Origin: an uncultured Methanoregula sp. | GTDB taxonomy: Archaea; Halobacteriota; Methanomicrobia; Methanomicrobiales; Methanospirillaceae | DNA length: 64,000 nt | Assembly (NCBI RefSeq): GCF_963677065.1 | Contig: NZ_OY781872.1 | Span: 2,103,419 to 2,167,418 of the forward strand | Reading direction: 5' to 3' | Part shown: positions 17,586 through 26,481 of the stretch, piece by piece | Layout of the letters: each line of letters begins with the position of its first letter | Position numbering within the stretch: position 1 is the first letter of the stretch | Translations under genes and position numbers: made by a program | The notes under the pieces: model-generated | Seen by the model: the letters and a program-made list of their open reading frames with translations, nothing else | What the model was told of the DNA's origin: nothing | Database searches by the model: none

Positions 17586-19358
17586 ATGAGAATAGCAATT
17601 GTCCATAAAGAACGCTGCCATTCCCGGAAATGTGGAAAGGAGTGCATCATTTACTGCCCCCGGGTCAGGACCGGAGACGAGACGGTCATCATCGGTGAAG
17701 ACAGCAAAGCGGTCATCTCCGAAGAGCTCTGCGTGGGTTGCGGGATCTGCATCAAGAAGTGCCCGTTCGATGCCATCGATATCGTCAGCCTTCCCGAAGA
17801 GCTCGAGCATCCCACCCACCGGTACGGGAAGAACGGGTTTGCCCTCTATGGTCTTCCCATCCCCATAGAAGGAAAAGTCACCGGTATTCTCGGTGCAAAC
17901 GGTATCGGGAAAAGTACTGCCGTAAAAATCCTCTCCGGCCAGCTACGGCCAAACCTGGGCAATTTCGATAATGAAGTAGCCTGGGAGGAGATCTTAAAAC
18001 TGTATGCCGGTACCGAGCTCTTCGATTATCTCCAGACCATATCAAAAAAATCCCTGAAAATTGCAACCAAACCCCAGTATATCGATTACATCCCGAAAGT
18101 CTTCTCGGGCACCGTAAGAAATCTCCTGAAAAGCACCGATGAACGCGGCCGTCTTTCGGAAATCCTGCAGGTTCTCAAGCTCGACAGCATTCTCGATCAC
18201 GACATTACAACGCTCAGCGGCGGGGAACTCCAGCGTGTTGCTATCACTGCATGTCTTTCCCGGGATGCAGAACTCTATTTCCTGGATGAGATCACTCCGT
18301 TCCTTGACATCTATCAGCGTATCGCTGCTGCGAAACTGATCCGCGATCTTGCCGCGGAACGACCGGTAGTTATTGTCGAGCATGACCTGGCGATTCTCGA
18401 TATGCTTGCCGATACCGTGCATGTCGGATACGGCAAACCCGCGGTATTCGGTATCATCACCCGTCCCAAAGGAGTGCGTGTCGGAATCAACCAGTACCTC
18501 GAGGGTTTCCTTGCCGAGGAGAATGTCCGGTTCCGGGATACCCAGGTTGTTTTCGAGAAACGCGCACATGAAAAGGGCTCGCACCGCGAGGATCTTTTCA
18601 TCATACCCGCTCTTACAAAAAAGTATGAGTCGTTCCACCTCACGGTTTCCGGTGGAACTGTCCGTTCCGGGGAAGTGCTCGGGATTGTCGGCGCAAACGG
18701 TATGGGGAAGAGCACGTTTGCAAAACTTCTTGCCGGCGTGGAAACCCCGACAACCGGAACCCTTGAAACCACTCTGAAAATCTCGTACAAGCCCCAGTAC
18801 ATCAAGGCCGAGTCGTCCGACAGCGTAGAGATGTACCTCCGAAGTCTCACGACAAAATTCGATTCATCCATGTACCAGCATGAGATTGTCGAATCCCTAA
18901 CGCTGGAACCCATTCTCCAGTCCCCGCTCGACTCCCTCAGCGGCGGAGAACTGCAGCGGGTTGCAATCGCGGCCTGCCTCTCGAAGGAAGCCGATCTCTA
19001 CATCCTGGATGAACCCAGTGCTCACCTGGATGTCGAGCAGCGTGTCAAAGTGACCCGGATGATCAAGCATCATGCCGAAGGCAGGGAAGCCGGCATCATG
19101 GTTATCGATCACGATATCTATCTCATTGACATGATCAGCGAGCGCATCCTTGTCTTTGAAGGTGTGCCGGGAGAGGAAGGAACTGCTGCCGGGCCCTTTT
19201 TGATGCGGGACGGCATGAACCGGTTCCTCCGGGAACTGGATGTCACGTTCCGCCGCGACCAGAGCGGGCGACCCCGCATCAACAAACCGGATTCATTCCT
19301 GGACCGGGAGCAGAAAGGCCGTGGGGAATATTATTACTATGCCCAGGATGAAGCGTAA
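17586..19358 (+). CDS. abcE1: ABCE1 (RLI) ribosome recycling ATPase
   Basis: A 590-residue cytoplasmic twin ABC ATPase with the family's N-terminal iron-sulfur domain: two sets of cysteines within residues 12-62 (CHSRKCGKECIIYC and CVGCGICIKKCP) for two 4Fe-4S clusters. NBD1 has Walker A GANGIGKST and signature LSGGELQRV; NBD2 has GANGMGKST, LSGGELQRV and Walker B LYILDEPSAHLD. In NBD1 the Walker B region reads LYFLDEITPFLD, a small change from the usual DEP. ABCE1 splits post-termination or Pelota-bound ribosomes into subunits. The start MRIAIVHKERC at 17586 matches the family; three codons upstream are also open. It is followed closely by an unknown gene. Confidence 0.97.
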   Translation: MRIAIVHKERCHSRKCGKECIIYCPRVRTGDETVIIGEDSKAVISEELCVGCGICIKKCPFDAIDIVSLPEELEHPTHRYGKNGFALYGLPIPIEGKVTGILGANGIGKSTAVKILSGQLRPNLGNFDNEVAWEEILKLYAGTELFDYLQTISKKSLKIATKPQYIDYIPKVFSGTVRNLLKSTDERGRLSEILQVLKLDSILDHDITTLSGGELQRVAITACLSRDAELYFLDEITPFLDIYQRIAAAKLIRDLAAERPVVIVEHDLAILDMLADTVHVGYGKPAVFGIITRPKGVRVGINQYLEGFLAEENVRFRDTQVVFEKRAHEKGSHREDLFIIPALTKKYESFHLTVSGGTVRSGEVLGIVGANGMGKSTFAKLLAGVETPTTGTLETTLKISYKPQYIKAESSDSVEMYLRSLTTKFDSSMYQHEIVESLTLEPILQSPLDSLSGGELQRVAIAACLSKEADLYILDEPSAHLDVEQRVKVTRMIKHHAEGREAGIMVIDHDIYLIDMISERILVFEGVPGEEGTAAGPFLMRDGMNRFLRELDVTFRRDQSGRPRINKPDSFLDREQKGRGEYYYYAQDEA

Positions 19359-19372
19359 CCTCCATTCTCATA

Positions 19373-19383
19373 CATTTTAATAT
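19373..19383 (+). promoter_or_regulatory. TATA-like box before the 407-aa gene
   Basis: TTTTAATATTT is centred about 28 nt upstream of the ATG at 19406, consistent with a leaderless transcript of its own besides read-through from ABCE1. Confidence 0.45.
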
Positions 19384-19405
19384 TTGGACATGCCATTTTC
19401 CCTAT

Positions 19406-20629
19406 ATGCGGGGAGAGAAGCTTTCGGATGCAATAACGTACGAAAAGCTCCATCTCCTGAAACGGGATTTTGACGGGTATATCGAACGTAATACGGCAAA
19501 AGTGGATGCGAACCTGCCGGTCTTCTACGGGTACGTCATATCTGCACTGGAGTCCTCCTTCCCGAATCTTCCCGGTGATACGTACGACGAGTTTCTCGAC
19601 AGTATAACGTTCAAGGTTCTCGATGTCAGCGGCAGTGCCGGCGATTTTGAATATATTAAAAAAGTGATGACCAATGCACTCCGGTTCAAGAAGAACCGGG
19701 ATGCAGAGCAGGGCATCAATATTGTTGTAGGACTCAAACTCCTCAAAACCGGCGATTATATCCATGCTCTTGATTTTCTGAAAAAGTACGCGCTGCTCGA
19801 TGCCAAGCTGGGGACTGCGGTTGCGTACTGTTATTATATCCTGTCATTGCGGGAATTCAAAAAGGACGATCCCCGGTCAAAGAGCCATCGTCCCGGAGAG
19901 ATGGAACTGTATGGACGGGAACTCATGCTCAATCTTGCAGCAAAGCAACCCCCCATCAACGAGATCCGTCAGCTGGAACTTGACGATCCTGCCTTTCTTG
20001 AAAAGATCTTCTGGCAGATGGTGCTGCTTGCCCTTGAATGGTTCCCGAGCGAGAAATGGTTTGTAAAAATCGGGCTTGAAAATGCCTCCCGGACCGGGAA
20101 TGCCGAGATGCGGAAACAGTTCCTCGACATTGGTGCCGAACGCTTCTACAATGAGATCCAGTTCCTGCGTGAAATGTATTATTACAAACTGGAAAACCGG
20201 GATGCCGGTGGGGCTGCCGGGGTTGTGAACCAGATGCTCAAACAGTACCCGGACAAGCTTGAACCAATTTATCTCGGGCTGAAACTCTCCCTTCTGACCA
20301 ACAAAAAAATTACCTATCATAGTTTCCGGAAACTGGCAATAACCCGGGGAATGCCATCCCATCTCGTAGAACTGTTCGATTTTGCTTTCGACCTTCTCAG
20401 CCACGAGCAGAAGGAAGCCATGACGCTCCTTGCCGATTTCGAGAAGGAATACCCCCACCTTCTGTTCTTTGCCATTCCGTTGAGGTATATCGCAGCCGAT
20501 TTTGTGTCGAGTGATGAAATCCGTATGAAAAAAGCCCGGAAAACACTGCTGGACTCCATAGATCAGTTCTGCCTTGCAGAACTCAACCGGAAAATTGAGC
20601 GGAATATGCCCGCTCTTCGCGGAGTGTAA
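19406..20629 (+). CDS. Unknown helical-repeat protein downstream of ABCE1
   Basis: A 407-residue soluble protein not recognised from any named family. It is dominated by helices with TPR-like spacing (for example near residues 115-150, 230-300 and 305-400), ending in a basic helix (KKARKTLLDSIDQF), so an alpha-solenoid scaffold is likely. No catalytic motif, cysteine pattern or membrane segment stands out. It starts 48 bases after ABCE1 with its own TATA-like box. Its position suggests a role in ribosome recycling or nascent chain handling, but that is inference. Confidence 0.7.
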   Translation: MRGEKLSDAITYEKLHLLKRDFDGYIERNTAKVDANLPVFYGYVISALESSFPNLPGDTYDEFLDSITFKVLDVSGSAGDFEYIKKVMTNALRFKKNRDAEQGINIVVGLKLLKTGDYIHALDFLKKYALLDAKLGTAVAYCYYILSLREFKKDDPRSKSHRPGEMELYGRELMLNLAAKQPPINEIRQLELDDPAFLEKIFWQMVLLALEWFPSEKWFVKIGLENASRTGNAEMRKQFLDIGAERFYNEIQFLREMYYYKLENRDAGGAAGVVNQMLKQYPDKLEPIYLGLKLSLLTNKKITYHSFRKLAITRGMPSHLVELFDFAFDLLSHEQKEAMTLLADFEKEYPHLLFFAIPLRYIAADFVSSDEIRMKKARKTLLDSIDQFCLAELNRKIERNMPALRGV

Positions 20630-20664
20630 GAGGCGCCCCTCTTCCGTTTTCTGCCAGGTTTATT

Positions 20665-21942
20665 TCAGGGAAATATCCTGATCCCAGCCAGTCCGGTAAT
20701 GGAATTGATCAATCCAAATACCGGATCGAGAATACCATTTTTTGTTCCCGTTTTTCCTGAAACTGCTGTTGTCTGTGTTCCAGGTATTGCGTCGTAACCA
20801 GATGCAGGGATTGTTGTCTGTATACCGGCAGGACTGAAAGCCTGGTCCGGTGTTGGTGTCACGAGGTTAATGCCGATGATGTTTTCCGGGTTTGACTGGT
20901 CAAAATAAAAACCAACATATCCCGGTGTGGAAAACCATACCCGGTTCTGTGCATCAATATTGACCGTACGGACGATTTGTGATGAACCGATCCCTTCAAA
21001 CCGGTTCAGGTGCCGGTAAATCTTTCCGTTTTCCCAGATGAAGAGGCCATTGTCGCTGGCGATATACAATTTCCCGTCAGGGCCCGCTGCAAGGTCGTTG
21101 ATTGTTATCTTATAGGGGGAAAGATCTTTTGCAGTCAGGACTTGGATGAACCCAGAATCCTTTCCGTAATGGACAACGGACGTGTCATCAAAGAAGTACC
21201 CTCCCCCCTGGGGATCGCGCCGGACATGTTTCAACTGTGCATATGGTGTGTTCTTCCCGGCAAGAAGGTCGAAACGTACCGGGTCTTCAGGTGACCTGAC
21301 AACCCACAGCCCCTGGTTTGCGGTAGCAATCAGCATTTCGTTGGCTGCGGGATCAAGAACCATACTGTCTATCTCATAAAATCCGGGCCCGGATGGTGTC
21401 ATTGGCTGGAACCAGGTCCAGGTACCGTCCCGATAACGGTGGATTCCTGCATTGCCGGTTGCGACCCAGACATCGTTATTCCAGCGCTGGATATCGTTGA
21501 TCCGTGGATCCTTTAAGAGCTGCTGGTCCTGGATAACCTGGTAATCTCTGCCATTGTAGATCTGGATTCCCCCCGAATATCCCAGCCAGAGATTCCCCTT
21601 GGCATCATATTCAATGGCGGTAATATAATCGTCAAGAAGACCTGCGGAACTATTGTTCAGGTTTGCGTGGCGTGTGCTCCAGCTCCCGTTGTAGGTTGAC
21701 AGGCCAAACGATGTTGCGAAGATAGCATCATAGCCGTTGAGACCAATGATCTGATCCTTGATCTGATCCGAATGAATCATTTTTGCGGTGGGTATGAAAA
21801 GAGTGATTGTATAAGGTACCGGTGTGATTGCCGTCTGGGTGTCGGCAATGGATGAACCTGCCTCCTCTGCAGCAACCGGATACATGAACAGGAGAATGCT
21901 GAAGAGAAAAAGGACAGCGCTATAATTCACCGGTCGTGCCAT
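20665..21942 (-). CDS. Secreted beta-propeller protein at the end of the chemotaxis operon
   Basis: A 425-residue protein with a signal peptide (MARPVNYSAVLFLFSILLF, probable cleavage after VAAEE or nearby) and repeated blades of the two-component regulator propeller type: recurring DAKGNLWLGYSGGIQIYNG, DVWVATGNAGIHRYRDG, EMLIATANQGLWV, GKLYIASDNGLFIWENG and NRVWFSTPGYVGFY. The C-terminal 90 residues are Thr/Pro/Gly-rich, ending in a hydrophobic stretch. Such propellers bind ligands or partners outside the cell. The start at 21942 was chosen because it begins the signal peptide; it overlaps cheD by 23 bases. Its coupling to cheD suggests a link to motility or sensing; no such role is known. 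Confidence 0.75.
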   Translation of the reverse strand: MARPVNYSAVLFLFSILLFMYPVAAEEAGSSIADTQTAITPVPYTITLFIPTAKMIHSDQIKDQIIGLNGYDAIFATSFGLSTYNGSWSTRHANLNNSSAGLLDDYITAIEYDAKGNLWLGYSGGIQIYNGRDYQVIQDQQLLKDPRINDIQRWNNDVWVATGNAGIHRYRDGTWTWFQPMTPSGPGFYEIDSMVLDPAANEMLIATANQGLWVVRSPEDPVRFDLLAGKNTPYAQLKHVRRDPQGGGYFFDDTSVVHYGKDSGFIQVLTAKDLSPYKITINDLAAGPDGKLYIASDNGLFIWENGKIYRHLNRFEGIGSSQIVRTVNIDAQNRVWFSTPGYVGFYFDQSNPENIIGINLVTPTPDQAFSPAGIQTTIPASGYDAIPGTQTTAVSGKTGTKNGILDPVFGLINSITGLAGIRIFP

Positions 21943-22420
21943 CGGCTCTCCTGATTGCGACCTTTCCATTATTTTGCGGGAAGAAGGTTACCGATCTGCC
22001 GACTTTGCCGCCAACATCCTCTTTTACCAGTCTGATATTGTGTTCTTTTAAGAGAGCCCGGATCTTCTCGGCATTTCTCTCGCCTATATTGAGATTTGCC
22101 CCAAAGTATTCGAACATGCTGGCGCCCCCGGCCATTTTAGCCACGAGAGACCGGTTCTTGCATCCCATTGCATTGAGTTCCTTGAGAAGGATCGGGACTG
22201 CGGTATCAGCATATTTCCCCGGGCGATCTTTTCTTCCTGCACTTTCCGGCAGCATGATATGGACCATTGCCCCGATCTTCAATGAATCGTCATACAGGGT
22301 GAGCCCGATACATGAACCAAGGCCGATGGTCATCATGGGGAACGAACCAACGCGGTATTCTCCGATACCAATCATTGCGGTCTGTTCATGGGAATGGGAC
22401 GGGTCGGCCATCGTGTTCAC
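21920..22420 (-). CDS. cheD: Chemoreceptor glutamine deamidase CheD
   Basis: A 166-residue cytoplasmic enzyme that deamidates glutamine residues on chemoreceptors and partners with CheC. The catalytic Cys37 (TIGLGSCIGLTLYDD) and His54 (GAMVHIMLPES) are present, as are the family's KMAGGASMF and RNAEKIRALL segments. It starts 5 bases after the CheC stop and its end overlaps the propeller gene, so the three are transcribed together. Confidence 0.96.
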   Translation of the reverse strand: MNTMADPSHSHEQTAMIGIGEYRVGSFPMMTIGLGSCIGLTLYDDSLKIGAMVHIMLPESAGRKDRPGKYADTAVPILLKELNAMGCKNRSLVAKMAGGASMFEYFGANLNIGERNAEKIRALLKEHNIRLVKEDVGGKVGRSVTFFPQNNGKVAIRRADGTTGEL

Positions 22421-22425
22421 GCAGG

Positions 22426-23040
22426 TTAAATTCCTTTCATCATGTTTTCCATCAGTTCGACAATATGTGCAAGTGTGCTGTTCTCGGGCATCATGATAAT
22501 GTCGCTGTCAATTTTGTGTTCTTCGCACACGAGTTCGGTGGAGAAGAGGAGGACTTCGTCAATCTCTTCACCCATCTGGGCAATAAGGGTAGACATGGCT
22601 GCATGGGCCATATCAACACTGAGTGCCGGGGGGGAGGGGAGCATGATGAAACCCAGAAGCTCGGCAGTGGCATCCAGGAATGCGGAGACCATGATGTTAC
22701 CCACTTCAAGGAGTGCACTCTCATCCATCTCATTCATGGGCCGGTTCATATCCGTCAGGCCAAGCATGGTATTGGTGAGGCGGATTGCGGACTCACGGGA
22801 TATATAAAATATGATATATCCCCCGTGCTGAATCTCTCCCTGGAGCTCGAAGGCAACCATGGCTGCAGATTCTTCACCCATGTAGGTTCCAAGTTCTGCT
22901 ATATCGATTGCCTTGATGGCCGGAACGCTCATCTCTACTGCACTTCCCAGCATCTGAGATAAGGTTGTCGCGGCGTGTGCGGCTCCTATATTTCCGAGCT
23001 CCTGGATTGCATCAGACTGGACTGTTGATAATTTCATCAT
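22426..23040 (-). CDS. cheC: CheY-P phosphatase CheC
   Basis: A 204-residue protein with two copies of the CheC active-site helix: DAIQELGNIGAAHAA near residue 10 and ALLEVGNIMVSAF near 110, each keeping the Glu and Asn needed to dephosphorylate CheY-P. CheC also binds CheD and represses its activity, linking adaptation to signal output. It lies between cheA and cheD with gaps of 6 and 5 bases, a compact operon. Confidence 0.96.
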   Translation of the reverse strand: MMKLSTVQSDAIQELGNIGAAHAATTLSQMLGSAVEMSVPAIKAIDIAELGTYMGEESAAMVAFELQGEIQHGGYIIFYISRESAIRLTNTMLGLTDMNRPMNEMDESALLEVGNIMVSAFLDATAELLGFIMLPSPPALSVDMAHAAMSTLIAQMGEEIDEVLLFSTELVCEEHKIDSDIIMMPENSTLAHIVELMENMMKGI

Positions 23041-23046
23041 CTTCTC

Positions 23047-25005
23047 CTACACAATCGTGTTTACATCGAGGACTGGCACGACTTCCCCATCTCCCAGAAT
23101 GGTGACACCACTGACCCCCCGGGTATTCCCGATAAAACGGCTCAGCGGCTTTACCACGACCTCCTGTTTTCCTTCCACCAGATCAACGGGAATACAACAT
23201 TTCCGTTTCTGGTACTGGACAACGATGAGGATCTCACATATCTCGGAGGCACCAACCATGTCGTTCAGCCACATGATCTGGAGGACTTCGTCCCGCAGGA
23301 GTATTGCTTCACCTTTGCCGATGTGGTGGGTGGAATCCCGCTTGAAATTCGCTACTTCCACAATACTGCTGATGGGTATGCCGAGACGTTTGCCATTGAT
23401 CCTGACTATCATGACATCGACAATGGCCATTGTCGGGGGAAGCAGGAGTTCGAACCTGCTGCCTTTTCCGGGAGTTGTCTCCACCCGGATAGTGCCTTTA
23501 AGGGCTTCGATTGATCGTTTGACCACATCGAGACCGACACCGCGACCGCTGATATCGGTAATCTTATCGGCAGTTGAAAAGCCGGGCTGGAACAGCAGGT
23601 CAATGGCCTGATCGACCGTGAGCGTATCTGCCATCTCCTGGGTGATCATTCCCTTCTCAACGGCTTTTTTCTTGACTTTTTCAACATTGATGCCCGCGCC
23701 GTCATCAACGAGTTCGATGATGACGTTATCGCGGTCCCGGTGGGCAGAAAGTTTGACAAATCCTTTACGGGGTTTGCCGGCATTTTCTCGGACATCGGGA
23801 GACTCGATGCCATGGTTGACGGCATTTCTTATAAGGTGGAGCAGGGGATCGTTGAGGCCGTCCATAACACTCCGGTCAAGTTCAGTCTCACCCCCCTCGA
23901 TAACAAATTCCACTTCCTTGCCGTCATACTGGGCAACATCGCGGACTACCCGGGGCAGGCGGTTGAATATCTGGTTGAGGGGAATCATCCGGATGATCAT
24001 CATCAGGCTCTGGAGATCCGATACGGATCGTTCGACCATCCCGATGGCCTCATCCATCTCCTTGATCTTGTGCTGTTCTGCTATCTGCTTGAGCCTGCCA
24101 CGGTTGATGACCAGATCTTCGACAAGGTTCATGATGTGGTCGAGCTGGTGGATATCTACCCGGAGATGCTTGATCTCGCGGTTCTTGTCAGCAGAGGTTG
24201 CCTGTTTTTTGTCTGCATCGGGTCCTTTTTTCGCAGCCGCCAGTGCATCTGATGATAGAACCTCTTCGATTGCAACCGGTTTTATATCAACGGTCGCGAT
24301 CTCGGTTCCCGATGCAGCGGTTTTCAGTGCATCTTCGCCGGCATCGCTGCGGATCCGGAGATCGAAACTGCCTTCGAATTTACCTTCGTCGATAGCTTCC
24401 TTGGAGGGGTTGACTGAAATGATTGTTCCGAGGCCTTCGAGATTGCCTATTGCAAGCATTGCCCGGACATCTTTCATCATGCACTCGCTTGCGACGGTTA
24501 TGTGAATATCGTATTCCGGCATACCGGCAGAACTGGTGTCTCCCTCCTGCGTTGGTTCAGCAGACTCCGCAGGCTGGGCAACTGCAGGCACCGCACCGGT
24601 CTGTTTTCCTTTGGCACCGCCGTGTTTACTTACCCATTCTTTGAGTGCTTTGACCTGCTCGTCAGGATTCTTGGATGAGGAATCTCCCCCGGCCTCGACA
24701 TCATCGATCATCTGCTCAACGACATCGGAACAAGCCAGGAGCAGATTGCCGAGTTCCTGAGTAATCTCCGCACTCCCGCTCCTGACCAGCTGGAAAACAT
24801 CCTCCATGGCATGGCAGATCCGCTCCATATCGGAGAAACCCATGGATGCCGATGCACCTTTCAACGTATGGACTGAACGGAAAATTTCATCGATAGCCCC
24901 CTCGTCTGCACCTTTTTCCAGAATTAAGAGGTTCTTCACCAGGTTCTCATGATTCTCGCGGGATTCTGCGACAAACAATCCCCGGTACGCCTCAAATTCA
25001 GACAC
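23047..25005 (-). CDS. cheA: Chemotaxis histidine kinase CheA
   Basis: A 652-residue kinase with all five modules: P1 Hpt (His46 in IFRSVHTLKGASASMGF), a P2-like CheY-docking domain (about residues 165-255), P3 dimerisation helices (about 275-340), the P4 ATPase (N-box LLHLIRNAVNHGIE, G-box DISGRGVGLDVV) and a C-terminal P5 CheW-like domain (about 510-652). It passes phosphate to CheY and CheB in response to receptors. It overlaps the cheB end by 8 bases. Confidence 0.97.
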   Translation of the reverse strand: MSEFEAYRGLFVAESRENHENLVKNLLILEKGADEGAIDEIFRSVHTLKGASASMGFSDMERICHAMEDVFQLVRSGSAEITQELGNLLLACSDVVEQMIDDVEAGGDSSSKNPDEQVKALKEWVSKHGGAKGKQTGAVPAVAQPAESAEPTQEGDTSSAGMPEYDIHITVASECMMKDVRAMLAIGNLEGLGTIISVNPSKEAIDEGKFEGSFDLRIRSDAGEDALKTAASGTEIATVDIKPVAIEEVLSSDALAAAKKGPDADKKQATSADKNREIKHLRVDIHQLDHIMNLVEDLVINRGRLKQIAEQHKIKEMDEAIGMVERSVSDLQSLMMIIRMIPLNQIFNRLPRVVRDVAQYDGKEVEFVIEGGETELDRSVMDGLNDPLLHLIRNAVNHGIESPDVRENAGKPRKGFVKLSAHRDRDNVIIELVDDGAGINVEKVKKKAVEKGMITQEMADTLTVDQAIDLLFQPGFSTADKITDISGRGVGLDVVKRSIEALKGTIRVETTPGKGSRFELLLPPTMAIVDVMIVRINGKRLGIPISSIVEVANFKRDSTHHIGKGEAILLRDEVLQIMWLNDMVGASEICEILIVVQYQKRKCCIPVDLVEGKQEVVVKPLSRFIGNTRGVSGVTILGDGEVVPVLDVNTIV

Positions 25006-26044
25006 GGTTTTCCTCCATCTGGTGCACTACCCGTTCAATCTCTTTTGCCAGTTTGGCCAGGGGAAGAACCTTATCGACCGCATTATGCTGGATTGCGGAT
25101 CTGGCCATCCCGTATACAAGACAATCCTTCTCATCACAGATAAGGCTCACTCCCCCCGCGTCCTTGATCGCCAGAGCACCGGCTCCGGCATCATTGCCCA
25201 TTCCGCTCAGGATTACCGATACAATGTTCTTTCCATAAACATGCGCTGCGGATTCAAATGTCTTGTCCACTGCCGGGCGGACTCCATGCAGGGTTGGGGA
25301 AGTCGTGTGAACAATCCGGCCTGCCATTGGTTTGTTTGCTTCCATCACGCCACTGATAACGGTGTGCACTCCTGCTTTTGATACGAGAATCTTTCCGGTC
25401 TCGATCAGGTCCCCGTTCTCAGTCTCCTTGACCGGCATGGATGCAATCCGGTTAAACCGTTCTGCAAGAGCCGCGGTGAACCCAACCGGCATATGCTGGG
25501 TAACCATCACACCGGCAGGCAGATCTGATGGCAGGGCCGCAAGAAGCGTATCGAGCATTGGAGGACCCCCGGCGGACGAACCGATGAGCACAACCCGCTC
25601 TGCAGCTCCGGTTGGCTGCGGGATACTTCGGGGAACCGGAACCGATGTGAGCGTCACCAGATGTTTTATCTTGGAAACCAGTTCCTGTTCGATCTCCCTG
25701 ACATGAGGGATGTCTTTTGGCTTGAGCATGAAGTCATCGGCACCAAGCCGGATGGCCTGGACCGTCATCTCTGCATCTTTTGAGGTGAGCGAACTCAGCA
25801 TCAGGATTTTTGGGCGCTGCTTTGGTTTTATTTTCCTGAGTTCTTCGAGAACCTGGATCCCGTTCATCTTGGGCATTTCGATGTCCAGTGTGACAAGATC
25901 CGGGCTGAGCGATTCTATCCTTTCAAGGGCATCGATGCCGTTTGAGGCAGTTCCCACTACTTCAATAGCCGGATCCTTGGTTACCATATCCCGGATGACC
26001 GTGCGCATGAACACGGAATCATCAACAATGAGTACCTTCACCAT
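24998..26044 (-). CDS. cheB: Receptor methylesterase/deamidase CheB
   Basis: A 348-residue protein with an N-terminal receiver domain (Asp54 in LVTLDIEMPKMNG) and a C-terminal methylesterase with a Ser-His-Asp triad (IGSSAGGPP, VTQHMPVGFT, LSGMGNDAGAGAL). It removes methyl groups from receptors for adaptation. The start at 26044 (MVKVLIVDDS) is the usual receiver start; the 45 extra codons upstream would run into cheY and are rejected. Confidence 0.96.
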   Translation of the reverse strand: MVKVLIVDDSVFMRTVIRDMVTKDPAIEVVGTASNGIDALERIESLSPDLVTLDIEMPKMNGIQVLEELRKIKPKQRPKILMLSSLTSKDAEMTVQAIRLGADDFMLKPKDIPHVREIEQELVSKIKHLVTLTSVPVPRSIPQPTGAAERVVLIGSSAGGPPMLDTLLAALPSDLPAGVMVTQHMPVGFTAALAERFNRIASMPVKETENGDLIETGKILVSKAGVHTVISGVMEANKPMAGRIVHTTSPTLHGVRPAVDKTFESAAHVYGKNIVSVILSGMGNDAGAGALAIKDAGGVSLICDEKDCLVYGMARSAIQHNAVDKVLPLAKLAKEIERVVHQMEENRV

Positions 26045-26052
26045 AGGCAGCG

Positions 26053-26415
26053 TCAGGATGCGAGAACGTTTTTGACTTCCTCTAACACTTTTGGTGCCTG
26101 GAATGGCTTGACGATATACCCCTTGGCACCGGACTTGATGGCAAGTTTTACCATCTGTTCCTGGCCTACAGCAGTACACATCACGATTCTGGCACCCGGA
26201 TCGGTTGCTTTGATTGCCTTCAATGCCTCGATACCGTTCATCTTGGGCATCACAACGTCCATGGTGACGAGATCCGGTTTGAGTTCTTTGTATTTTGCTA
26301 CAGCCTCTTCCCCATCTCCTGCTTCCCCGGCAATAGTGTGTCCGCCAGAGAAGAGGATGTTTTTGAGAAGGGTTCTCATAAAGAGTGTATCATCTACGAT
26401 CAGAATCTTTCCCAT
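26053..26415 (-). CDS. cheY: Chemotaxis response regulator CheY
   Basis: A 120-residue single receiver domain: acidic pair Asp8-Asp9, phospho-acceptor Asp53 (LVTMDVVMPKMNG), Thr/Ser switch near residue 82 (CTAVGQ) and Lys about 104 (YIVKPF). Phosphorylated CheY signals to the archaellum motor through CheF. It lies between cheF and cheB. Confidence 0.96.
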   Translation of the reverse strand: MGKILIVDDTLFMRTLLKNILFSGGHTIAGEAGDGEEAVAKYKELKPDLVTMDVVMPKMNGIEALKAIKATDPGARIVMCTAVGQEQMVKLAIKSGAKGYIVKPFQAPKVLEEVKNVLAS

Positions 26416-26481
26416 TGACGATCAAATATCTGATTGGTAAACCATTGCATAAAACTGTATGGGAAGAATGGAAAAAAACGT

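Noticed and set aside
23430..23460. A tRNA-like T-arm on the minus strand (GCAGGTTCGAACTCCTGC)
   Set aside because: It lies inside the cheA coding region, and no acceptor, anticodon or D-arm could be paired around it. It is a coincidence of codon use.
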